A stretch of DNA of 64,000 bases from Eumeta japonica (Eukaryota > Arthropoda > Insecta > Lepidoptera > Psychidae): assembly GCA_005406025.1 (NCBI GenBank), contig BGZK01000186.1, forward strand, positions 124,001 to 188,000, written 5' to 3'. The notes under the pieces are model-generated. The model worked only from the letters and a program-made list of their open reading frames with translations, did not search any database and had not been told where the DNA came from. This document shows positions 49,366-60,559 of the stretch, piece after piece (position 1 is the stretch's first letter; each line of letters begins with the position of its first letter). Position numbers and translations under genes: made by a program.

Positions 49366-52300
49366 TGGTGCGAGTCGCCGAGTACTTCGTAGCTAATGTG
49401 ATGACAATGCCCGAGACAAACGGCTTAAAGTACTTTCCAGACAGACAGAACGTTTTATTTAAAAGTTCATTGATCAATAATTGACTGTTAACATGGTCAG
49501 GACAGAATAAAATTCCATTAAACAAATGAAAAATGCCAACGAAGCAACAGAAATATACATGAATCACACCGAATTGAATTCTGTAGTCTCTGCTACGCCT
49601 CTACTGGACGCGCCTGAGACACTGTTATTAGGATGGGTCATATCTCTGTCACTAATACTAACTACTGAACCTGAATTGAAGTTGTCCAGTTTTAGTGTTA
49701 TTAAAACTCAATTTTTGAATACTGGACATATCAAAAAAGAGACTCGGTTGCTAAGTAGATATCGCCTGGAATGTAAAAGTCAGCATATATCGGTACATTG
49801 ACCCAACGATTTTGTAGATAAGCAATAAATAATTTAGTACGTATTTGTGATGTCTATTTTGACATCACAAAAATGTCCAGCAAACTATAATCAGAAACAT
49901 CTATCTCTTCCAAAGATATTGGTCTAAGAGGCCTAAGCAAATAGATTAGCGATCGGCAAGGAAAAAAAAAAACCAATACAAGGAACAAGGAAAATTTGCA
50001 TAAGACCATGTCTGATGATCACGTTAGCCGACGACCAAGGTTGAGGATCTTTACGACGGCCGTGTGATAGACCCACATAACACACACTTAGAAAATCACT
50101 AAATAAATAACAGTTGTAACATATTTGAAGGCGTGACCGTTTTTAGAGAGGTAATGGCAATTTAAACTGTTTCGCGTGACAGAAAATACGTAGAAAATAT
50201 TGGTGACTGAGAAAATACTGACAATGTAAAATATTGTAGCCTGTATTGAAAAGTGACGTAAAGTCCCAAAGTAACTTAAACAGCCCACAGATTGAATCGT
50301 CGACGATCCAAGTGTTGTTTTGAGTTGTAGGAAATAAAAGGATGAAGTCAGTACACTAATGTCGGGAAAAGCAACACGCAAATTGGTTATAAACGATAAC
50401 ATTTTAGGTTACCCGCGGAGATATGTCAGTAGATATTAGGTATAGGTGTGAATTGGTTAAAATTCTTTATGAGGTGCAACCAATATATTCGTACATGTAT
50501 TTGGATTAATAATTTGATATGAAACTAGATTACAATCACATTACGAGTATTGATCGTATGGTACGCATATTGAATGTCTTCGTTTGTGAATACACTTGGG
50601 CTGATGCTCAAAACATAGATTTCCTTACTAACTGCATTAGTTATATATGTTATTAAACGCGACGTCCCTGTTTCTGTCTGTCCATTTGTGCGCTCATAAC
50701 TCGAAAATCACTGGGTCGATTTAAATTATTCTTTTTTCAGTATGACAGTAACAATTCTAGCGCATCACAGCGAAAGCAAAATTGCGACGCGATGCGCGTG
50801 CGCTATATAACGGTGGCAATGGCCAGCAAATTTCATGTTTTGGTGTGCGCATGCGTCTTCTACATCTGTAGATAGATTAAATTATAAATACAAGCTATAC
50901 ATTAGCGCTACCAAAATATTTTGAGAAAATTTGGTAAATATACTGAGAAAAACTGGAAAGTGGATTAAACGGTTTTTAACACAATTTGGTACATTAAGAA
51001 AACACATGGTTACGTATAATATACTTTATGGATCTCTGTTTCATGCGAGGTAGAAATCATAGTCGCGTAAAATATAAGCTTTATATATCAGACAGATAAA
51101 TAAGAATTAGCGAGAGGGGGCGATGCGAGAGGGAGACATGGAGGCAGAGGGCGAGGGATAAAGAGCGCGAGAGGGATTGAATTGGGAATAGCATAAAGAT
51201 CGAGATAGGTGATGGAATCAGATCCAGGTTTAAATCGAGATTTTAATAAAAATAATAAAATTAAGATTGTTTCATTTTATACACACGCCATTTACATCTT
51301 GTACAAACACGATTTGATAGACACGCCGCGGGCGAAAGCTAGCCTAGCTCTGTATACATATAATATTAAAATATAAATTGTATAGTATTAGTCAGAGCGC
51401 GCCGTGGCTCCGCTTGTGAATGCAATTTATTTGACATTTATAATGGAGTGTAGATAAATGTAACAGTAAAATAAAATTTTTAGTTGAGAAATCGCTGTGA
51501 ATCACCAGGTTTTAGTATAATTTTGCCCAATTTGTGAGTGTTATTGCATTGGTACCTGTGGAATGATCGAGTCTGGATCTTCAGGTTGTACTGTATCAGC
51601 TCAAATTGTACGGCATAAGTCCTAACGCATCATTTAAGTTAAAATATCTATACGGGTCACGAGGTCGACGATAGGTTATGACAGACATTCGTCCAAGAAA
51701 TTTCGATGATGTGAGGCATTCTTTTACTGACATGGGAATTTTGTAGAATTGCCACATTTAACAATGCAATCGGGTTACCAGCAACTAGTGGATAGGTTTC
51801 CCGGCATAGATATACATAATTGTCACGATCGGTTAGACTGTCGATATCACAGTGGATGGGTGAGTTTTGTATTTTCGACCAGTGTCAACATTTACAAGTT
51901 ACTCGTTAGTCTTGATACTCATAGCAAATGCTTCATTTGTTCAAATTTATAATATTGTAGCAGCCGTTTACTTAGAAACCGACAATGTGATATCGATTAC
52001 TTCCACACATAGTTATTGTTTCATTCGTAGACCAAGGTTATGGTGTTGCACGACAGTCAATTACAATTACAGACCAATTCGAATCTATGATCACGCCGTA
52101 ATGTACTCCGAGGTTGCCAGAAGGCGTTTAATGATTGTTCCTGATTGATAAATTCGCGGAATAAACTATAAGCGATTTGATCTATTGTCAGGATAAGTAA
52201 ATGTAAGAACGATTACTTAAATGCGTTACCAGATTTAACTACCACAAAAGAAACAATTGTTATAATTAATGTATCAATTATTACGCTAATACACATCGAA

Positions 52301-52499
52301 ATTCAATAAAAAAAATCTTTATTGTGGACTAACTTTTGGTCGCCACTTCGTCTGCGCTATTCAAAAAATTTTATGGCACTTTGCTTAGGTTTAAGTTGGA
52401 CGCCAAGCGCTAACGCACTGAAAACTACGCGAAATTTCATTCAGTGGTTTTTATATAATACTATAACTAACATACAAATAGACAGATTGATTAATAAAA
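49366..52499. other. PHLDB intron 1 segment
   Basis: Begins with the dispersed repeat (to about 49455). A purine-rich GAGAGGG tract runs at about 51110-51180, and a short repeat end (GCCGCGGGCGAAAGCTAG) is at 51325-51342. Otherwise no gene recognised. Confidence 0.5.
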
Positions 52500-52640
52500 T
52501 TTGTGTCCCGTGTCTTCCTTTTAACTGGTTTTGGCTCGAACGACCGTTAAAAGAAAGACGTGAAACGCAAATTATATTTTAAAAGTAACTTTTTGTTAAA
52601 TGTCAGTTTAAAAGGAGATGATGGGAAAAGGCTCTAAAAG
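52500..52640. mobile_element. Fold-back MITE, family A, truncated copy 3
   Basis: CCTTTTAACTGGTTTTGGCT, CGACCGTTAAAAGAAAGACG, AAAAGTAACTTTTTGTTAAA and AGTTTAAAAGGAGATGATGG match the centre and right arm of 1594-1790 and 32706-32905. The left arm is missing. Confidence 0.7.
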
Positions 52641-53039
52641 CCATTGATTTGGTTCTGACCTCTGTCTCTCTAACAGTTTTTTTTATTTAAATTGAAATTT
52701 TGAATTCAGTACGGTATTCGGTACGTTTGTAATTCTAATTTGAAAAAAGACAAATCGAAAAATTGTTCGATTAATTTTACGACCACGTTATGCGGACTAT
52801 TAAAAGTCTTGACTATTTTCTGTCTACATTGCAAAAACCCAAAAAAAAAAAGAGTAACCGGCAATATAAAAAAAAAACGAGTAACCGGCGAATCTGCGGC
52901 CGTTTAACACTTGACAGGCTGTCAAAAATTTAACAGTGTACGGTGACACGAATCTTAAACATAACGAGCAGAGCTCCTTTAACGATAACTGATGAACAAC
53001 AATGAAAAACATTGATCACGAGCAAAGTTTGTACAAAAC

Positions 53040-53480
53040 CAAAACACACTCACGCTTTTGCTACGTTTCACAGGCGTTTCTACGACTTTCGGGCTGCCGC
53101 GTTCCGGAGATGCGTTATAAACTTCCCCTGTACGTTCCGCTGTCGTAAAAGATTTACGCGTGCCGCGTGAAGTGTAACGCGCGTGCACAAGTCCAACGGC
53201 CGTTCTCAATTGCCCCCGTATAAATTTATAACGAGTCTGACCCAGTGCACCGCCTCGTTGGCACGGCGCGGGCGCGACCGAGTCTCGAGCGTCGGCGGGC
53301 TGGACAACAAATAAATGGGGGCCTTTTGGCATGCGTACGCGACGCCTTATGGCCGTGCCGGTAATGAGCCTCAATTGCGATCGAATTCGGCGTGATTATT
53401 ATAGGCGCTTGAGATGCGGCAGTGGTCGAGTTGCCAACGGAGAGGTGACCGGTCCGAATTATGAGCACGCGTCGAATGAT
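53040..53480. promoter_or_regulatory. CpG-rich unique block 3 kb inside intron 1, candidate regulatory region
   Basis: Dense in CG dinucleotides against an AT-rich intron, with no repeat signature found elsewhere in the window and no recognisable protein in any frame. Position close to the promoter fits an intronic enhancer, but the sequence alone does not prove it. Confidence 0.4.
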
Positions 53481-53540
53481 CGATGAGTTATTAACTTAAA
53501 ATCAAATTAAACCATTTGCCCCGCTACTCAGAGCACAATA

Positions 53541-53575
53541 AGACGACGCGTCGTCTAATCGACGACGACGTCGTC
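53541..53575. repeat. Two CG-rich palindromes in tandem
   Basis: AGACGACGCGTCGTCT (53541-53556) and GACGACGTCGTC (53564-53575), both perfect. Confidence 0.85.
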
Positions 53576-54024
53576 AACAGCCTCTGACTGGCAGCCAGCG
53601 TGGAGGGGCTCGGGGTGAGCTCTTTGATTTAAAATAAGAGGAGAATGTTGGAAAGTAACGCCCCCGCCGTTACCATAACAACGTGACACAATAACGGTAT
53701 GTACGTGAACACGAATTAGATTAAAAATTAAACAATCAAAGGAAGTAAAGAAACGGACATTATACTGTAGCCTAAAATAAATAACAGCCTTCACTGCCAC
53801 AATATATTTTGGTTACACATTTAAAAAAATTGTTTGACGCAAAAAAAAAATATTATTCCACGTCATGCTATAAGAATTCGGTAGCAGAAGTTGCGTTTTA
53901 ATCTCTATTATGGTATAAACGTAATTTTTTTCATACAGATACATAATCATTTCTAATTCAATATACCTTATCCAACCGACAAAGTATCAGGGTACATACA
54001 AATAGATTTTATGATAGACGAAAA

Positions 54025-54240
54025 TTTCCAAAGGGCGTGCATCGCGGTCGAAACGAGCCGACAATTTTCCGCTCCGCCGGCAGAGCGCGCCGCGGCTGAC
54101 GGCCGCAGCGCCGCAACTCGCCGACCGCAAATTTATTTTCGAACGTAACGTAAACCAACTTTTACGTGTAGCCGATTGAATTCGTAACGGAGTGACGCAG
54201 CCGCCGCCGCCGCGGGACATCGGCGGTTTGACTTACCGCA
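54025..54240. promoter_or_regulatory. Second CpG-rich block in intron 1
   Basis: GC-rich patch with a (GCC)n run at about 54201-54212 and a consensus minus-strand donor GTAAGT at 54236-54231. It could be a regulatory element or contain a non-coding first exon. The open minus frame across it shows no family resemblance. Confidence 0.35.
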
Positions 54241-54369
54241 ATGCCCGCCGGTTACAATTTCTACAATAACAATTACAACGTTCCCAATATCACAGAATGT
54301 ATGGTTCATCATACATTTAGATGTATACTAGCTATTGTCCGTGGTTCCGCCGGTCTCGAAATATAATTA

Positions 54370-56190
54370 ATTCCTCATTTTCTATATCGAACGATCTCGC
54401 TGCCATCGATACTAGTCCGATCCCGTTTTCGATTTAAGTTCCGTTTTCACAGTTAGTTCGTCCTTTTTAATCGCACCATCGCTCTCGATTGCGATATCGA
54501 TGCTGTTTTCGATATCGATTCTGATTTACTGTAAATTATTACGAAGGAACGTATTAATAGGATTTATAAAATGTCAAATATATATACAAAAAATATACTC
54601 TTTGTGTGTTAAATTCCATCTAAAATTGTCCAGTTGCTTATACGTAATTGGGTTAGAAAAATCAAACATCGCCACAACGTATTACATATTTATAATATTA
54701 ATGTCAATAACAATCTTTCTACCTCGCCCCGCCCCCTCTCTCACACATCATCACCCACTCTCCAAATTATATAGGGTTTTAAAAAAATAATATCTAACGA
54801 GGAGCGTAAATGGGTATGCAATGGAAGAATATTTCAAAGCCATATACGTCGCTAGTTCATTTCTAAACATTTTTCAAATACCGCTGAAAATTCATTTTTA
54901 AAGTTCAACAAAGACGAGTCGGACCCTTCTATAAAAAATACCATACTTAATATTTTTAAAGATGAAGTACCTAAAGAAAAAAAAACCGCTTCTCCATATT
55001 CTATAAATTCTTCAAGAAAATAATTTAGTCAATAATAAGATGGTTGTTATAAATGCTTGAAAAACTAAGTAATAAGTATTTCGCTAAGTTTTCTTACAAA
55101 ATTTGTATATAAACTCAATAAAATATTCCACTTCTTTAGTAAAAACTTCAGTAAGTTAGACTATAGACAATTAATCATATCTCTCAAAACATATTCAACA
55201 AATGAACGTTAATTTTTTTTGTTTGTCACGCGACAAAACTATGGTATACATATTATACTAAAAAAGGTTTTCCGAGTAGTACTTAGTACAGATTGAACAT
55301 TTTTTTTTATTGATTCCATTAATGATAAAAGATTAAGAAGAATATAGATCATCATTACACCAAGGTTTAAGAATTATTACTAAATATTAGAAAAATATTT
55401 AAATAAATAAAAAAAATATTATTTCCATACTTGATATTATGTTTTCGAGTTACAGAACTGTGTCCGTCAATTGAGCGTACCTACACCGTAGCAAGTGTAC
55501 GCATTCTAACTCTTAGATTTACACTACCCACTCTAATACCATGACAGATTATTGGATGCCTGCAGTATCAAATGGACCATTCCTATCAGGCGATGGTCTC
55601 TCGGGTACAGTTTACCATCATTAAGATATTACATAACGACGTTGTAACATGTAAGGTCAAGTGCGATGGCTAATGACTTTATAATTACCGTCGTTTAAGG
55701 CTCACTCAGGAAGTCATTATCTTATTGTTGAAAGGCTGGGAGACTAATTTGGGATCACAATTTTTTTCATATAAGAATATCATGATAGACAGAATTTAAA
55801 TTCTAAATCATTAGGAGAAATTTAGAGAGCTGCAGTTGTACCGTCATCTCGTGAAATCATGAAAATATCGTTAGAAAACCCACTACATTATTCTAGTAAT
55901 CAGATACATTGTAATAAGTACCTAAATAAGAGTGGATTATTGAATCAATACTTTTTTCACACGTTCAGACTATACAGGGAATTATTTTAATTATCATGTT
56001 TTTCAAAACTACTTACATTAATACAAGTTAAGACAGTAAAAGTTGACTTCTAGAAGCACATTTTTTAAATTCTTTATAATATATCGGATCCATGAATCGT
56101 TTAGTTAGTCGGTTGCGATTTCTGTTCAATCTCTTGGACACAAATATCTTAAAATGAATTTCTTTAAGTAATCCAAAATATGAAAATAAA
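54370..56190. other. PHLDB intron 1, proximal AT-rich part
   Basis: AT-rich, with no element or gene recognised. A run of TCGAT-containing words (TATCGA, ATCGAT, TTTCGAT) lies at 54383-54525. Confidence 0.45.
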
Positions 56191-56352
56191 GCGACAGTAT
56201 AGCTCAGTGGTAAAAGTGTTGGCTTCGAAACACAAGGTAAATGAAATTTTTAACTTAATCAAATAAATCTATTTGCAAACCGTCGGTTCCAGAGGTTTAT
56301 CAACGCATAATTAGCACTGAACCGGCGTAAACTGCTGAGGGTCCAAGCCCTC
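56191..56352 (+). repeat. Split tRNA-like sequence, probable SINE head
   Basis: TATAGCTCAGTGGTAAAAG is a good A-box and D-arm, followed by a GTGTT/AACAC stem with an eight-base loop. A T-arm-like GAGGGTCCAAGCCCTC comes only about 100 bases later (56337-56352). The acceptor ends do not pair. It is a tRNA-derived repeat or broken tRNA copy, not a functional tRNA gene. Confidence 0.45.
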
Positions 56353-56612
56353 TATGTATAATAAAGATTGTGGGAGGGTTCGCCGTTAAGGACTGAGGGA
56401 AAATTAAAACCTGATACAACAAAATGAAGTGCAAATCTTGTTATGAACGTAATGAAGGTACTACATAAATAACAAAGTAGATGCACAAATCCTAATATTA
56501 TAATGAACAAGGATGAAAATTAAGCGTCATGATTTAGCTAAGTTGGAATGGAGAATAAACTTTCCTTCTTTAGAGACAGGGCAATATAAATTTTAATTAA
56601 TTCGATTCTGAC

Positions 56613-56686
56613 CTCAGAGCGTTCCCCTGCTCCCTGACGTCGACCCCGTTGACGGGCCGCTCGCCGTGTGGCTGCAGGCCCGACAT
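56613..56686 (-). CDS. Phldb: PHLDB/LL5 homologue, exon 1 (start codon, residues 1-25)
   Basis: First coding exon of the minus-strand PHLDB gene. It starts at an ATG and encodes 24 codons plus two bases (MSGLQPHGERPVNGVDVREQ, then GNAL), ending in AG before a GTCAG donor. The two bases join the first base of exon 2 to give arginine, so the reading frame continues. Across the junction the pattern is D-x-x-E-x-G-x-x-L-R-V-x-T-x-x-P-H-L-V-S-L-G. This follows the vertebrate PHLDB1/2 N-terminus (DLIETG, then L-K-V, then PHLVSLG) and is the main reason for linking this exon to one 43 kb away. An in-frame TGA 18 bases upstream (56707-56705) fixes the start. The exon is GC-rich, unlike its surroundings. 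RNA evidence for the long splice is not available here. Confidence 0.85.
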
Positions 56687-56700
56687 CGCGTCAACGTCGA

Positions 56701-56770
56701 CCAATCACGGCGCGGCTGCCGTCATCGCCGCGTCGAATCGACCAATCGCCGTCGTTCAGCGCTTGCGCAC
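56701..56770 (-). promoter_or_regulatory. Compact CpG-rich promoter with CCAAT and NRF1/EWG-like sites
   Basis: Two CCAAT pentamers on the plus strand (56701-56705 and 56742-56746; ATTGG on the coding strand) sit 40 bp apart. A GCGCTTGCGCA at 56759-56769 fits the NRF1/Erect-wing palindrome. There is no TATA box. This is the usual make-up of a housekeeping-type, CpG-rich promoter, and it sits immediately upstream of the first coding exon. The 5' limit is uncertain. The first CCAAT box may lie within the leader, as it overlaps the uORF stop. Confidence 0.55.
56705..56725 (-). promoter_or_regulatory. Six-codon upstream ORF in the PHLDB 5' leader
   Basis: ATG at 56725 reads MTAAAP then TGA, in frame with the main start 18 bases further on. 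The stop prevents an N-terminal extension, and the short uORF could lower initiation at the main ATG. Whether it lies in the transcript depends on the start site, which I cannot place exactly. Confidence 0.5.
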
Positions 56771-56907
56771 ATCTGCAACGATTGTGTTCATTTAAATTTC
56801 GTACACATTCATTCAGTAGATAGTCCTCTAATAGACAGCGCGTAGAAGGGAAGAGGTAATTGGTTGAAACGGTTTGGATTTAGTAATTCATGCGGGTCAA
56901 TTTTAAC

Positions 56908-56990
56908 CGACTTTAAAAAAAAGGAGATTTTCAATTCAACTGCGTTTTTTGATTGAACATGATTTCTCTGGCATATATAAATATTTTTTT
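56908..56990 (-). mobile_element. Fragment of the GAAGTCGG-ended element
   Basis: TTTTAACCGACTTTAAAAAA followed by GGAGATTTTCAATTCAACTG is the inverse of the right end of 39625-40315. It lies just upstream of the PHLDB promoter. Confidence 0.5.
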
Positions 56991-56999
56991 ATGAAAAAA

Positions 57000-59229
57000 A
57001 AAGTTGTGATATTCTATCAGTAGCAATTCAGCCAGAATTGAGAAAAAAAGGTTTTTTTTTAACCTATGTTTACACATTTACAAAATAGTTTTTAATCGAA
57101 ATAGGATACTTACGAATTCAAATACATACCTGAAATTTATTCAACAAAAATATAAAAAACTTTGCACGATAAAAAAAATACTAGCAATACAATTGGGTTT
57201 TTGTGATTCTTTTTTCATAGGATTTTATTATTATATCTAAGCATTTTGAAATTCACGTATTTTCTTAAAATGAAGAAGATTACAGAATCATTCATTAGAA
57301 TATGTTATTCTAATTAGACTTCCTAAGAAGTATTGCAGTTGCATTATGCAATTACATGACATACAGAGAAAATGTCTGCTGAGTGCACACATGTGTGGTG
57401 AATTTTACAAAAATTAAAAAAATAAGTCATTAAACACAATAAGAAAAACATTGCTATATGGTCATCTATATATCGCACCAACAATGATCTTATTCATTGT
57501 ACCTCATTCATTGTATCTCAAGTACCAAATCCGTACACAGTCAGAAGTGAATAGATATATTTTTTTGTTTAACTAATTATGATTTGAATTTTTATTCTAA
57601 TTTTATTTTAAGACGTACAATTGTAATAATGCGAAAGAGAAAAAGCAAAATCCCTATTACTTTACACATGAAATTAACCTCCAAAACATGGTAACCCTGT
57701 ATCAATATTAAGCATAGAACATATAAGTGTCCATCCACTGAATCGTACGTCAACTAACTGTCTTTCTCGACTTTCCGCAAGGTCAAGTCAACCACAGACA
57801 TAATATGACCCATTTTGCTGGACATAAGTACTCATAACACCACAAATCCAGTTTTCAATGGGAGTGTCCTTTTAGCCTAGGCACAATAGCGAATCATCTC
57901 GCACTCGGTGGTAATAAAATGTTCATCGGTGGCAATGGATTAAAAAAAAACTAGATGAATCTTCGAGTAGTTGCTAACGATGCGTAAAGTTTGACCTCGT
58001 CGTTGAGCACGATTGTAGTCAAAAATTACGTATATTGATCGGACTGATCGTGTATTGATCGCACTGATTCCACACATTTGATACTAATATTTTCGAACTC
58101 TATGATAATATTGATGTTCGTAGACACGTGGGAGTACAACACTCAACTGTACATCCCCTGGAAGGATGTTGTAAAGTAATTTGTTTTTTTTTTAAGTAAC
58201 CCATTTTTGTAACTTACTCTCCCATAATCTTTTTCTTTTCAGATTGACTAATTTGATGAATTGACAATTTTGCTTAAACATTAAGCCGTCCACGCCGGCC
58301 GAGTGCACGTTAGAGACTGTAACTTGAATAGCGTGTCCGATCCCCATTACTTTCCGCTATACATTTTTGTTGCATTCACGAAATTAGTCCCGCATTCTTC
58401 GTCAACGCATACCACATTCGGAAAATTAAAATATAACGCATTAAAAATTAGATGATAAACATTTATAAGACGTGTCGCAAGAAATATTTCGAATTTCATT
58501 TCATTGACATTCGGATGCTAAACTCAAATTGGCGATGTGTGTGAATTTGATGAAAACGTCTATCCACGCTTGACGAAGACCACGAGGTTTCTTTATTGGA
58601 AAAGGATTTATAACGGACAAATCAATATTCAGCGGCGAGTTTTGAGCTTGCATTCAATTTGTAAATAACAGATGAAAGACTTTCGGGCTCTCCTTAACGG
58701 TTAAAGACCGGTTAAATAAACCGAATTCAATTTCTTTTGTCGCGTTAATTCGGTAGCATACAAGTAGTATATGCTTGGTGCTTTGGAGCGATAAAATTTT
58801 AAATTAAAAATTTAATTATAGTCGAATTTGAATAAATAGTGATATGTTCAGAAATTCAAAATAAGCGAATATAAACTATGATAGTGTCAATTTTACCAGC
58901 AATACCTGAATTAATACTGTTTGTTAAGAATCGGCCCGCTGCAGTGCTTCAAAACCAGTATAAAAATACAATATAAAGACTTTGTAACAAATATAACTAG
59001 AGATTTCAGCAACAATTTAATTATCATATCCTAATACCAATTTCAAGCAAAAATTTGTGTTTAACAATTACTGATATACCTATAAAGGTGCAATGAAATG
59101 CGTCTATAGTTCAAAAAAAGTACATTCGACATTCTAAACGAACCGATTGAAACAAACGAACACACCAATGAATACTTTCAAATTCAATTCAAGAGAAATT
59201 AACATTTGAACGAGTCATCATTGATCGAG
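57000..59229. other. Upstream intergenic sequence
   Basis: AT-rich. A short tandem-like ATTGATCGGACTGATCGTGT stretch is at 58035-58070. No gene recognised. Confidence 0.5.
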
Positions 59230-59404
59230 GCAACGAACCGCTGATGTACGGGACCACCGTTCCGATTCAAGAAGAAAAGTCACGGTCACCCCATTACCAA
59301 CGAGTAGTTTAAGGTCGGAGGATTGGATTTTAATTCGGTGCGTCGAACCTTCCCGGCCAGCAAGGCGCGACGGAAGCCGTATCCGTGACGCAATCACATC
59401 CGAT

Positions 59405-59422
59405 AACGGTTGTATAACCGTT
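59405..59422. promoter_or_regulatory. Inverted pair of Myb-type sites
   Basis: AACGGTT, four bases, AACCGTT. Both halves fit the Myb core (AACNG, or CNGTT on the other strand). It lies in a locally GC-richer, non-repetitive stretch (59230-59460). Function inferred only. Confidence 0.3.
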
Positions 59423-59544
59423 GTTTCGTAAGCCGGAGCGCTTTATTTTAGCGCCTTAAATGCATCGATTTATGTACGCAACAAGTTTGATGCAATCGCT
59501 TGGGATAATGACGGCAAATAAAAAAAAAATGAGGAGAGCGAATC

Positions 59545-60250
59545 CGTCCACTTCGCCGCAAAGCGTCGTTTTGGTTTTTGGAAACTCACGCCTATTTTCC
59601 AGAAGGTTAGGCAGAGACCACCGATTTCCACATATTCGACAATATCTCTCTCGCTTCACTGACATCCATCGATGGTTACTTGAAAGCTCGCCGGCTTCGG
59701 ATGTTTAAAATTTGGGCTTTTTTAATATGCCCCTAATTTGGTCTGCATGAAATCTTCTAGGACGACCCTTGCCAACCCTTCCATTACAGGCATTCATTCT
59801 ATAGACTTATTTAATTAATCTATTTTAACTCGTTCTGTCCAGATAGCTAAACCACTGCAAAACACTTTCTATATTCTAGTCACTACGTTCTACTAGAACT
59901 GATTCTACTTTCATCTTTCTTTTGCTGTACACAATTTTCATTACGATAATTAAGCGTAGAAACCGGAACTCTGTTATGTGTAATCTAACATGCTTGATAT
60001 GAGACATTTTTACGATTCATAGTAGCAAGCAAGGCCCCATTCACTTCATTTACCGCATTTACTCTCCTGTCAATACTACTATCATGTTTTGCATTATTTT
60101 TAAACAAGCTACCCAAGCAGACCAATTGTTTTATCTATTCAACTCTCGAACCTTCTATATATATTACATTTAGCTGTGCTTTCGCTTTTTTCAAAAACCT
60201 TGATCTTCTTGACATTTATTTTCATACCTCTTTTCTTAAAGAAATGATTC
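59545..60250 (-). pseudogene. Minus-strand LINE fragment (SVVSAY family), longest copy
   Basis: Enters at its 3' end with ACGCCTATTTTCCAGAAGGT and AGGCAGAGACCACCGATTTC (the complement of the 3785-3853 tail), then runs right through decayed reverse-transcriptase C-terminal text. Near the right end the minus strand reads KKRGMKINVKKIKVFEKSES, matching the G-M-K-I-N-x-x-K-T-K motif after the catalytic box of LINE reverse transcriptases. Many stops. Reference copy for the fragments at 11945-13045 and 25205-25360. Confidence 0.75.
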
Positions 60251-60499
60251 ATTTTAGTTATCGTCATCTGTAATACTGCGTTTTGAAAATAATCCATTAT
60301 TATTCATTAGTTGTTAGAAACAAATGTTTGACGAGTATTTTAGAAGATTATTTAAAATATAAAAAAACGTTTTAAAAATCATCTAAATTTTGGTACATTC
60401 GAGGTGATTTTCATATTCTAGTTCTTAGCTCATGGTCCCTTTTTTAAAAAATGAACAAGTTATGATTCAAATTTTTTTAAATAAAGTAAATCGTTTTGG

Positions 60500-60554
60500 T
60501 ATTTATAACAATCTTTTGTTATGAAAGATGGAATTCAAAAGATTGTTATAAATA
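60500..60554. repeat. Perfect 19-bp inverted repeat, extendable
   Basis: TATTTATAACAATCTTTTG at 60500-60518 with its exact complement at 60536-60554, loop of 17 bases. Pairing continues outwards past one mismatch (TTTTGG with ACAAAA). Confidence 0.85.
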
Positions 60555-60559
60555 ACAAA

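Noticed and set aside
52979..53468. Overlapping minus-strand frames of 131 and 80 codons
   Set aside because: They cross a CpG-rich block. Neither shows a domain, and both are better explained by composition.
56191..56352. tRNA gene
   Set aside because: There is a good A-box, but the T-arm is about 100 bases too far away and the acceptor ends do not pair.
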